Shown: positions 56,485 to 64,000 of the stretch, one piece after another | How the letters are laid out: each line of letters starts with the position of its first letter | Numbering within the stretch: position 1 is the stretch's first letter | From: Pararhodobacter zhoushanensis | Lineage (GTDB): Bacteria; Pseudomonadota; Alphaproteobacteria; Rhodobacterales; Rhodobacteraceae | Direction: 5' to 3' | DNA: 64,000 nt | Assembly (NCBI RefSeq): GCF_003990445.1 | Contig: NZ_REEZ01000006.1 | Span: forward strand, 124,001-188,000 | The notes under the pieces: generated by a model | What the model saw: the letters and a program-made list of their open reading frames with translations, nothing else | Told to the model about the DNA's origin: nothing | Database searches by the model: none | Made by a program: the position numbers and the translations under genes

Positions 56485-56590
56485 AGCGTCAGAGCCGGGA
56501 TCCTCCCTCCCTGGCTCTCCCCGGGCCCTCCCCCGGGTGGTAGAGTGGCCGCCGCGCATCCTCCCCGTCGCGGCGGCCCCAAACCCCCAA
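56485..56590 (+). ncRNA. candidate small RNA with three CCUCC-loop hairpins
   Basis: Three successive hairpins: AGAGCCGGG/CCTGGCTCT (56491-56518, loop ATCCTCCCTC), CCCGGG/CCCGGG (56520-56537, loop CCCTCC) and GGCCGCCGCG/CGCGGCGGCC (56547-56578, loop CATCCTCCCCGT). Each loop exposes CCUCC, complementary to Shine-Dalgarno sequences, as in Rhodobacter CcsR and rhizobial CUCCUCCC RNAs. CTTG (56455) and CATAGGT (56477) form a possible RpoH-like promoter; TTGACA occurs at 56432. No U-run follows, so the 3' end is uncertain. Confidence 0.6.
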
Positions 56591-56772
56591 CCACTCCTGT
56601 TTCAGCCCCGGTGCAGCGCGGTCACGTTAAGATGACCTCGCAATAAAGCGTCATCATTTCAGCCTGTTAGCCCCTGTTCAGCTCGATCACTGACGGCCTG
56701 ACAGACGAAACGGCGGAACGTTTCCGGCGCATGGGCCGTTTCCTCTCCAACACAGGATGAGTCGGAGTCCCT

Positions 56773-58614
56773 ATGAAACGCAGTCTGTCCACCACCACCG
56801 CCCTCGTCACCAGCTTCGCGCTGGCCGTCCCCATCACCTTTCCGCTGAGCGCGCAGGAAGTCTCTGGCAGTGCCGAGGCCTCCGGCTTTGTGTGCGACGA
56901 CTCGTTGAGCGCCGAGGAGTGCGCAGCGGCCGAAGCCGAAGCGCAGGCGCAAGGAGGTCAGGACGAGGACGAGGGTGTGCTCGACTCGATCGGTGAGGCG
57001 GCAAATGGCGCGCTCGAAAGCGCCAGCGAAGCCATTGGTGGGCTGTTGGGCGGCGCTGAAGAAACCGCCGATGACGCGGCGGATTCGACCGGCGAGGCCG
57101 TCGGCAACGCCGCAGAGGCCACGGGCGATGCCATCGATTCCGCCGCTGAAGTCACGCAAGACGCCGCTGAAGCGACCGGTGAAGCGGTTGACGAGGCTGC
57201 CACAGCCACCGGCGACGCGGTTGAGCCCGCGCTCGACGCGACCGAAAACGCTGCCGAGGGTGCTGTCACCACCGCCGAAGATCTGGCCCAGCAGCTTGAA
57301 AGCCAGTCGGAAACCGGCGGCGCAGACGCAACCGTAGAGGCCGATGTCACGACCCAGACTGAGGCGCAGTCCGAACCCGCCCCCGCCAGCGGCGATGACA
57401 CCGTTGTCTCGGCCCAAGGCGATGAAGCTCCGGCCACAGCCCCCGCTGAAACGCAAGAGCAAGCCCAGACCGAAACGCCCCCCGCAGCCGACCCTTCCGC
57501 TGAAGCCCAAGGCGATCTGATCGTCGAAGGTCCGTCCGAGGCTGCGATGGAAGCCGCGACCGGACAGGCCGACGAGAGCATGGCCACCTCGGGCGATGCC
57601 ACCGTGGTTGACGAAGTGACCGAAACCGTCACCGAAGAAAACGCCCGCAGCTCGGATCAGGATTTCGCCCCGGCGCAATCCAACGCCCAGGCCGATGCGC
57701 AGGCGAATGCTGAAGACGACAACGACACCCGCTTCCTGCAAGGCGCGCTGCTGGGCGCTGCCGGTGCTCTCGTTGTCGGCGCACTGCTGAACGGCAACCG
57801 TGAGGTCGTCAGCACTGCCCCCGACCGCGTTGTCGTGCGTGACCAGAACGGCAACCTGCAGGTGCTGCGCGACGATGACGCGATCCTGCGCCAGCCCGGT
57901 GCCGAGGTTGTCACGCGCAATTACTCGGACGGCTCGGCCCAGACCATTGTCACACAGCGGGACGGCAGCCAGATCATCACCGTCCGCAGTGCCGAAGGCC
58001 GCGTGATCAAGCGTGTGGTGGTCGCGACCAACGGCACCGAAACCGTGCTGTTCGACGATACCGTGCAATATGACCCGGTCGACGTGGCCACCCTGCCCGA
58101 GCCAGTGCGCAACACCGCGCCGCAGGTTGACCCCACCAACGAGGACGCTCTGCGCTCCGCGCTGATGCAGCAAAGCGCCGTGGGTCGCCGCTTCTCGCTG
58201 AACCAGGTGCGCCAGATCGACCGCGTTCGCTATCTGGCCCCGTCGGTGCAGGTTGAGAACATCACCTTCGCCACCGGCTCGGCGGCCATCTCGCCGACCG
58301 AAGCACAGGATCTTCTGGCGCTGGGTGAGCTGATGACCGGCCTCATTCAGGACAACCCCAACGAGGTCTTCCTGATCGAGGGTCACACCGACGCCATCGG
58401 CAGCGCCGTGTCGAACCTGACGCTGAGCGACCGCCGCGCGGAATCGGTGGCGCGGGCGCTGACGGAATATTTCGGCGTGTCCCCGGCCAATATGGTGCCG
58501 CAGGGTTACGGCGAAAGCGATCTGCGCGTCTCGACGCAGGAAGCCGAACGCGCCAACCGCCGTGTGGTTGTGCGCCGTATCACGCCGCTGCTGCAGGTCA
58601 CTCAGGCCAACTGA
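56773..58614 (+). CDS. OmpA-family outer-membrane-associated protein with Ala/Glu repeat region
   Basis: 613 aa. Signal peptide about 1-27 (cut near LSAQ). Residues 95-165 are Ala/Glu/Asp-rich with TG(E/D)A recurring at roughly 11-residue spacing, followed by a disordered acidic stretch to about 310, a hydrophobic segment (GALLGAAGALVVGALL), a beta-rich domain, and a C-terminal OmpA peptidoglycan-binding domain (ITFATGSAAIS, IEGHTDAIGSAVSNLTLSDR). It probably tethers the outer membrane or an exported partner to peptidoglycan. Confidence 0.88.
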   Translation: MKRSLSTTTALVTSFALAVPITFPLSAQEVSGSAEASGFVCDDSLSAEECAAAEAEAQAQGGQDEDEGVLDSIGEAANGALESASEAIGGLLGGAEETADDAADSTGEAVGNAAEATGDAIDSAAEVTQDAAEATGEAVDEAATATGDAVEPALDATENAAEGAVTTAEDLAQQLESQSETGGADATVEADVTTQTEAQSEPAPASGDDTVVSAQGDEAPATAPAETQEQAQTETPPAADPSAEAQGDLIVEGPSEAAMEAATGQADESMATSGDATVVDEVTETVTEENARSSDQDFAPAQSNAQADAQANAEDDNDTRFLQGALLGAAGALVVGALLNGNREVVSTAPDRVVVRDQNGNLQVLRDDDAILRQPGAEVVTRNYSDGSAQTIVTQRDGSQIITVRSAEGRVIKRVVVATNGTETVLFDDTVQYDPVDVATLPEPVRNTAPQVDPTNEDALRSALMQQSAVGRRFSLNQVRQIDRVRYLAPSVQVENITFATGSAAISPTEAQDLLALGELMTGLIQDNPNEVFLIEGHTDAIGSAVSNLTLSDRRAESVARALTEYFGVSPANMVPQGYGESDLRVSTQEAERANRRVVVRRITPLLQVTQAN

Positions 58615-58630
58615 ACCGCCTGAGACAACC

Positions 58631-58662
58631 GCCCCGGCACCCAAGCGGTGCCGGGGCTTTTT
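58631..58662 (+). terminator. intrinsic terminator after OmpA-family gene
   Basis: GCCCCGGCACC (58631-58641) and GGTGCCGGGGC (58647-58657) form an 11-base stem with a five-base loop and TTTTT tail. Confidence 0.93.
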
Positions 58663-58734
58663 GCTGCGCGCGTCAATGTCCCATCAGGGGACAGCGGCAT
58701 GGATCGTTTATTTTCAGCGGCTTGCCCCCCGCCG

Positions 58735-58749
58735 TTAACCCTTTCTTAA
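58735..58749. promoter_or_regulatory. TTAA-N7-TTAA (CtrA-like) box upstream of xdhC-type gene
   Basis: TTAACCCTTTCTTAA has the exact CtrA spacing and lies 85 bases before the XdhC gene. Unlike the copies in intergenic palindromes it has no matching flanking arms, so it could be a true operator. Confidence 0.45.
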
Positions 58750-58833
58750 CCCCGCTTGCCGTCTTGTGCCCGGCGAACGTCGCACTGGCATTCTGCTGCC
58801 CGTGGCCTCATATTACCCGCGGGAGGACCCGCC

Positions 58834-59795
<962 letters not shown>

Positions 59796-59796
<1 letters not shown>

Positions 59797-60785
59797 TGGA
59801 GTTCGGTCCGGTCCCGCTGGATCAGGCCTTGGGCGCGGTGCTGGCCCATTCGGTGCCGCTGGCGCGCGGACGGCTGAAAAAGGGCAAGGTGCTGGAAGCG
59901 GCTGATCTGGCCGCGCTGGCCGACACCGGGCGCGACAGCGTGATCGCCGCGCGGCTTTCGCCCGCCGACATGGGCGAGGACGCCGCAGCACTGGCGGTGG
60001 CTCAGGCGCTGGTGACGGGGGCTGAGGGGCTGAGCCTGCAGATCGTCGGCACCGGGCGGGTGAATGTGCTGGCGACCGGGCCGGGACTGGCGCGCATCGC
60101 CGCCGATCAGGTCCACGCGGTCAACGCCGCCGACCCGGCGATCACGCTGGCCACGGTGCCGGAATGGCAGCGTATGGAGCCGGGCGGCATGGTCGCCACC
60201 GTTAAGATCATCGCTTACGGCCTTGATAAAGCGTCGGTTTCCAAGGCTTGTGTGGCCGGAAAATCAGCGCTGTCGCTCGCAGGCCCGGTACTGACAAACG
60301 CCGTGATGATCGAGACCACGGTCGGCAAGGGTCTGGGCGACAAGGGGCACCGCGTGACCGAGGCACGCCTCGCGCGGCTGGGTGTCAGCCTCGCGCCCGA
60401 ATGCCTCGTCGCCCATGAAGAAAGCGCGCTGGCGCAGGCGCTCACGCAGGCCACGGGCGATCTGATCCTGATCCTCACCGCCTCGGCCACCTCGGACATC
60501 CGCGATGTCGCCCCCTCGGCCCTGCGCCGTGCGGGGGGGACGGTGGCGCATTTCGGCATGCCGGTCGATCCGGGCAACCTTTTGTTCATCGGCATGCTGG
60601 GCGCGCGCCCGGTTGTCGGCCTGCCCGGCTGCGCGCGCTCCCCGGCGCTGAACGGCGCGGACTGGGTGCTGGAACGGCTGATCTGTGGCGTCGCCATCAC
60701 CGCCTCGGACATCCGCCGCATGGGCGTCGGCGGTCTGCTCAAGGACATCCCGACCCGCCCGCGCCCCCGCAGCGATCCCGGTTAA
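59796..60785 (+). CDS. molybdopterin-binding protein (MoCF_biosynth/MoeA-like)
   Basis: 329 aa. The N-terminal part (VPLDQALGAVLAHSVPL, LKKGKVLEAADL) resembles the MoeA entry domain; the C-terminal part (LILTASATSDIRDVAPSAL, GARPVVGLPGCARSPALNGA) is the MoCF-binding fold. Related Rhodobacterales proteins are often fused to a MobA-like nucleotidyltransferase, which is absent here. Its TAA stop lies within the TTAA box of a repeat element, suggesting the repeat abuts or truncates the gene's end. Confidence 0.82.
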
Positions 60786-60880
60786 CAAACCCTTAACGCC
60801 CAACTTTATGCCTCAAATATCCTGGGGGGTGAATGCGCGGCACGCGCAGAGGGGGGCTAGCCCCCCTCCACCTCGTTTCA
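60782..60880. repeat. right half of palindromic TTAA element plus GGGGGG palindrome
   Basis: TTAACAAACCCTTAA (60782-60796, exact N7 spacing) is followed by CAACTTTATGCC (60801-60812), AAATATCC (60815-60822), GGGGGGTGAATGCGCG and the perfect palindrome GAGGGGGGCTAGCCCCCCTC (60849-60868). The left arm is missing because the preceding coding region ends in the first TTAA. Confidence 0.75.
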
Positions 60881-60939
60881 TCCCGATGCCGGTAGGCTGC
60901 AGGCGCAAAGCCGCGCACCTGCAACCCTTTCCACCCCCC

Positions 60940-61437
60940 CTAGCCTGCCGCGACCGCTTCCCGGTTCGCGCCATCCTCGGCGATGCCTGTCAGGGTCTTG
61001 TCGGCCTTCATCTCTTCGGCCAGCGTTTCGTCGAAAAGCGCCACAACCGCGCTGGGGTACAATTCGACCGCCCATTGGCGCAGGGCACCGTAGCGCGCGA
61101 TCTCGTAATGCTCGACCGCCTGCGCTGCCGCGATGAGCCCAGCGTCCATGGCGGGCGAGTCCTTGTAGGACGACAGGTGCTCCTCGCCTTCCTCGATGAT
61201 CCCGTCGATCGCCGGACAGGTCTTGCCGCGTGCCGCCTTGCCAAGATGCTCGAACACCTTTTGCAAGCGCTCGACATGGGTTTCGGTCTCTTCGCGGTGG
61301 TCTTCGAACGCCGTGCGAAGTTCGGGCGACTGCGCCCCGCGCGCCATCTTGGGCAGCGCTTTCAGGATGCGTCGCTCTGCATAGTAGATGTCGCGCAGCG
61401 TGTCGTAAAAAAGGGTTTCAAGGGTCTTGTCAGCCAT
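60940..61437 (-). CDS. DUF892 ferritin-like protein (YciE family)
   Basis: 165 aa four-helix bundle. LETLFYDTLRDIYYAERRIL opens the family pattern, and Glu/His residues in EDHREETETHVERLQKVFE and AVEHYEIARYG are candidate di-iron ligands. Members are stress-induced in many bacteria. AAGGAGAC precedes the ATG. Confidence 0.9.
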   Translation of the reverse strand: MADKTLETLFYDTLRDIYYAERRILKALPKMARGAQSPELRTAFEDHREETETHVERLQKVFEHLGKAARGKTCPAIDGIIEEGEEHLSSYKDSPAMDAGLIAAAQAVEHYEIARYGALRQWAVELYPSAVVALFDETLAEEMKADKTLTGIAEDGANREAVAAG

Positions 61438-61662
61438 GGGAAGTCTCCTTGGTGAAACGTCTGCTCAGGGGGCCATCGGGCCCGCGCTGTCACAACAGGG
61501 TTGGTGCCCGGATGTTCCCGGCGGCACGATCATCCGGATGCTGTCAGGGTTTTGAGACCCTGCTGCGCCGCGGCGTGCGCCCTGAGGGCCGCTGTCGGGA
61601 ACATTGCGCGCGGCGGGTTGGTTGAACCTGTATCACCCCCACTTTGTCACAAGGAGCCAGCC

Positions 61663-61851
61663 ATGCCCGCCCAGTCAAAAGCCCAGCAGAAAGCCGCCGG
61701 AATGGCGTTGTCGGCCAAGCGCGGCGAGACGCCGAAAAGCGATTTGAAGGGTGCCGCGAAGGAGATGCTCGACTCGATGACCGAAGCCGAGCTTGAAGAC
61801 TTCGCCACCGGCTCGCGCAAGGGAAAGCCCGAGCACAAAGCTACGTCGTAG
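61663..61851 (+). CDS. DUF3008 family small protein
   Basis: 62 aa, lysine-rich and probably disordered: SKAQQKAAGMALSAKRGE is the DUF3008 pattern, then a short helical tail. Function unknown; commonly found with stress genes such as the divergent DUF892 gene. AAGGAG precedes the ATG at 61663. Confidence 0.83.
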   Translation: MPAQSKAQQKAAGMALSAKRGETPKSDLKGAAKEMLDSMTEAELEDFATGSRKGKPEHKATS

Positions 61852-62247
61852 CACGCCATCGGAAGCCGTGCATGACACCCCCGGACAACACTCCGCGAGC
61901 GTCGGGACCGGCGACAACGTCGCGGTCAGCGATCCCTGCTGGGAACCGATGACGAGGCGGTGAGCACCCCGCCGACGCCGCTGCAGGTCCGCACGGCGCG
62001 TTCGCACGAAGCCGGGCGCGCGCCAGCCCATTGCCCACAAACCGACACCCGCCGAGATCAACGGTGGCGTGCGGTGGTGGACGGCAGCCGTGGTTATCCA
62101 CATCGCGTCGGCGGTTTTGGGAGCCGCGTGGGCGCTGATCGGCTGACACCGCCCCTTTCGCATCCCGGCCGCAAGCGCGCCCGACAAGGGAACATTCCCC
62201 AGCCTGAGCTGTTGCCCCTTGTATGGAATTCGCAACAGGAGCACCCG
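61852..62247. other. intergenic region with possible remnant of a small membrane protein
   Basis: No complete gene is evident in this 396-base gap. One frame open from 61964 to the stop at 62146 encodes PTPAEINGGVRWW followed by a helix TAAVVIHIASAVLGAAWALI, which looks like real protein. The only start in reach is a GTG at 62069 giving 25 residues, so it may be a decayed gene end or a tiny membrane peptide. Confidence 0.4.
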
Positions 62248-62286
62248 ATGCCCTTAGCCACCCTCAGCCCCGCGCCGCAGCCATGA
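62248..62286 (+). CDS. 12-residue leader ORF coupled to the 2Fe-2S subunit gene
   Basis: ATG at 62248 preceded by AGGAG encodes [12 protein letters not shown] and stops at 62286, overlapping the ATG of the next gene (ATGA). The ferredoxin-subunit gene has no good ribosome site of its own, so this short ORF may deliver ribosomes to it. It could also be chance. Confidence 0.4.
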   Translation: MPLATLSPAPQP

Positions 62287-62798
62287 AGCTGTCGTTCAGT
62301 GTGAATGGAACCCCCCGGACGCTGGATCTGGACCCGCGCGTCACCTTGCTGGACGCGCTGCGCGAGCATTTGCAGCTGACGGGCAGCAAGAAAGGCTGCG
62401 ACCATGGGCAATGCGGCGCCTGTACGGTGATCGTTGGCGGGCGGCGGATCAACGCCTGCCTGAGCCTTGCAATGATGCATGAGGGCGACGAGATCACCAC
62501 CGTTGAGGGGCTGTCTGGCGAGGGGCTTTCCGTTCTGCAACAAGCGTTCATCGAGCATGACGGCTTTCAATGTGGCTATTGCACGCCGGGGCAGCTGTGC
62601 TCGGCGCAGGCGATGCTGGACGAAGTGGCCGAAGGGTGGCCCAGCCACGTGACCGAGGATCTCAATGCCCCCGCCCAACTGACCCAAGCAGAACTGGCGG
62701 AACGGATGAGCGGCAACCTGTGCCGCTGCTCCTGCTACCCCGGCATCAATGCGGCGATCCTGCAGGCGGCGGGCACAAAAGCGGCGGACCCGGCATGA
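62283..62798 (+). CDS. 2Fe-2S subunit of PaoABC-like aldehyde/xanthine dehydrogenase
   Basis: 171 aa. Plant-type 2Fe-2S cluster Cys39, Cys44, Cys47, Cys59 (CDHGQCGAC) and the second cluster Cys97, Cys100, Cys147, Cys149 (CGYC, CRC). It transfers electrons from the molybdenum centre to FAD. No Tat signal is visible on the chosen start, unlike E. coli PaoA, so the complex may be cytosolic; an ATG at 62223 in frame would add 20 residues that also lack a Tat motif. Overlaps the next gene by four bases. Confidence 0.9.
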   Translation: MKLSFSVNGTPRTLDLDPRVTLLDALREHLQLTGSKKGCDHGQCGACTVIVGGRRINACLSLAMMHEGDEITTVEGLSGEGLSVLQQAFIEHDGFQCGYCTPGQLCSAQAMLDEVAEGWPSHVTEDLNAPAQLTQAELAERMSGNLCRCSCYPGINAAILQAAGTKAADPA

Positions 62799-63769
62799 GA
62801 CCCTTCGACTACAGCCGCGCCGCCGATGCCGACACCGCCTGCACTGCGGCCTGCGCGCCGGATGCGGCGTTTATCGCGGGCGGTACCAACCTGATAGATC
62901 TGATGAAGCTTGAGGTGCTTGCGCCCAGCGCGCTGATCGACATCGGTCATCTGGGGCTGGATCAGATCGAGGAGCAGGGTGACGACCTGCGCATCGGGGC
63001 GACGCTGACCAATGCAGAACTGGCAGCGGATCACCGCGTGCGTCGGCGCTGGCCGGTGTTGTCGCGTGCCCTGCTTGCCGGAGCCTCGGGCCAGCTGCGC
63101 AACAAGGCCACCACCGGGGGCAACCTGCTGCAACGCACACGCTGTCCGTATTTCTACGATACCGACACCGCCTGCAACAAACGCAACCCCGGGACGGGGT
63201 GCAGCGCCATCGGCGGCGAGCAGCGCAATCATGCCATTCTGGGCACGTCCGAGGATTGCATTGCCCTACACGCCAGCGACATGGCGGTCGCGCTGCGCGC
63301 CTTGGATGCGAAGGTCGAGGTGCGCACCGCCGGGGGTAGCCAGCGCCGGATCGACCTTGCCGATCTCTACCGCCTTCCGGGCGACACGCCGCATATAGAG
63401 ACCTGTCTCGCGCCCGGAGATCTGATCACGGCGGTGCATCTGCCCGCCGCGCGCGGTGATCGGCAGCAGTATCGCAAGGTGCGCGACCGGGCCTCGTACG
63501 CCTTTGCGCTGGTCTCGGTCGCGGCGGTTGTCGGCATGAAAAATGGACGCATCGACCATATCGCGCTGGCCTTTGGCGGGCTTGGCACGCTGCCGTGGCG
63601 CGACCCCGACATCGAGGCGCTGCTGACCGGAGAAGTCCCCAGAACGGCCCTGTTCGAGCGGGCGGCCGACACGTTGATGCGCGACGCCGAGCCGCAGGAC
63701 GGGACTGCCTTCAAGGTGGCTCTGGGAAAACGGGTGCTCAAAGCGGTGCTGACGGAGGTGACGGCATGA
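62795..63769 (+). CDS. FAD-binding subunit with 4Fe-4S insert (PaoB-like)
   Basis: 324 aa. FAD motifs [13 protein letters not shown] and [17 protein letters not shown]; the insert with Cys in TRCPYF, TACNK, GTGCSA and EDC matches the extra 4Fe-4S cluster of PaoB/YagS, which ordinary xanthine dehydrogenase medium subunits lack. It oxidises the enzyme and passes electrons to an acceptor. Coupled on both sides by ATGA overlaps. Confidence 0.9.
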   Translation: MRPFDYSRAADADTACTAACAPDAAFIAGGTNLIDLMKLEVLAPSALIDIGHLGLDQIEEQGDDLRIGATLTNAELAADHRVRRRWPVLSRALLAGASGQLRNKATTGGNLLQRTRCPYFYDTDTACNKRNPGTGCSAIGGEQRNHAILGTSEDCIALHASDMAVALRALDAKVEVRTAGGSQRRIDLADLYRLPGDTPHIETCLAPGDLITAVHLPAARGDRQQYRKVRDRASYAFALVSVAAVVGMKNGRIDHIALAFGGLGTLPWRDPDIEALLTGEVPRTALFERAADTLMRDAEPQDGTAFKVALGKRVLKAVLTEVTA

Positions 63770-64000
63770 GTGTCGAGATGAAGATTGACGGCCCCGAGCA
63801 GGCCCAAGGCGATCAAACCGGCGCGCAAGCGGTGCTGGGGTACGCGGCTGACCGTCCCGAGGGTGGCCTGAAGGTTACCGGTGCCGCCCCCTACGCCGCC
63901 GAACCCTGCCCTGCGAACATGGCGCATGGCTTTCTGGTGCGCGCACCCGGTTTGGGAAAGGTGCGCTTGACGAACCTTGAGGTCGTGCAGGGCATGGCCG
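63766..64000 (+). CDS. molybdenum-binding large subunit (PaoC-like), partial
   Basis: Only 78 codons are inside the window. [20 protein letters not shown] and AHGFLVRAP are the usual opening of xanthine/aldehyde oxidase large subunits. The catalytic residues lie beyond the window. Start at 63766 overlaps the FAD subunit stop. Confidence 0.88.
   Translation, partial: MSVEMKIDGPEQAQGDQTGAQAVLGYAADRPEGGLKVTGAAPYAAEPCPANMAHGFLVRAPGLGKVRLTNLEVVQGMA

Noticed and set aside
56659-58644. 661-codon open frame on the minus strand
   Set aside because: Antisense to the OmpA-family gene, with low-complexity Gly/Arg composition and no domain.

Overview
The window is a gene-dense, high-GC stretch of chromosome that looks like Rhodobacterales (Rhodobacteraceae, roseobacter-type). 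The evidence is gene order and family content: irr/fabA-fabB-fabI, the reductive pyrimidine operon with two RutR-type TetR genes, potFGHI, a methylmalonyl-CoA epimerase/DUF1467 pair, sdhE beside an XRE gene, and an Irr-type operator in front of mbfA. Genus cannot be decided from the sequence alone. No rRNA, tRNA, CRISPR array, transposase or phage gene is visible.

Layout. 1-5 kb: dihydropyrimidinase, a small conserved protein and an M20-type N-carbamoyl amidohydrolase on the minus strand, divergent from two tandem RutR-like regulators. 5-11 kb: rlmJ-irr, then fabA, fabB, fabI, an RDD membrane protein and mbfA with an Irr box. 11-19 kb: potFGHI polyamine uptake, then an overlapping operon of PcaD-like hydrolase, MFS transporter and SAF-domain oxidoreductase. 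19-21.7 kb: nitroreductase, EI24 protein, epimerase/DUF1467, response regulator. 22-29 kb: an overlapping operon (desaturase-like membrane protein, cytosolic PhnD-like protein, GcvT-fused FAD oxidoreductase) with a divergent XRE regulator, followed by a non-pyrrolysine MttB-family methyltransferase. 29-39 kb: GSCFA and SGNH proteins, several small enzymes, an orphan TadE/TadG pair, lysoplasmalogenase, and an ArsR gene fused to a phosphatase-like domain without its catalytic residues. 39-50 kb: hemE, dusA, a DUF2927 lipoprotein, a CoxE-like VWA protein, peroxiredoxin, lipA, a MarR gene, two secreted proteins sharing a PPC-like domain, sdhE, an XRE gene and an aspartate aminotransferase. 50-64 kb: a FIST/NahK-like sensor pair, MoxR and VWA genes, a probable CCUCC-loop small RNA, an OmpA protein, XdhC and a molybdopterin-binding protein, stress proteins, and the start of a PaoABC-like molybdenum hydroxylase operon.

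Three things stand out beyond the gene list. First, several intergenic spaces carry a composite palindromic element: GGATATTT/AAATATCC outer arms, inner arms related to GCATAAAGTTGG or GAGCAAAGAGG, and a TTAA-N7-TTAA (CtrA-like) apex, often flanked by GGGGGGCT/AGCCCCCC hairpins. Second, at 56.49-56.58 kb three consecutive hairpins each expose CCUCC in the loop, as in alphaproteobacterial anti-Shine-Dalgarno sRNAs. Third, several regulator/operator pairs can be read directly: RutR-like at 3516, Irr at 10024, a perfect palindrome at 38012, and inverted repeats at 26170.

Long open frames antisense to real genes are common because of the high GC content and are left out.
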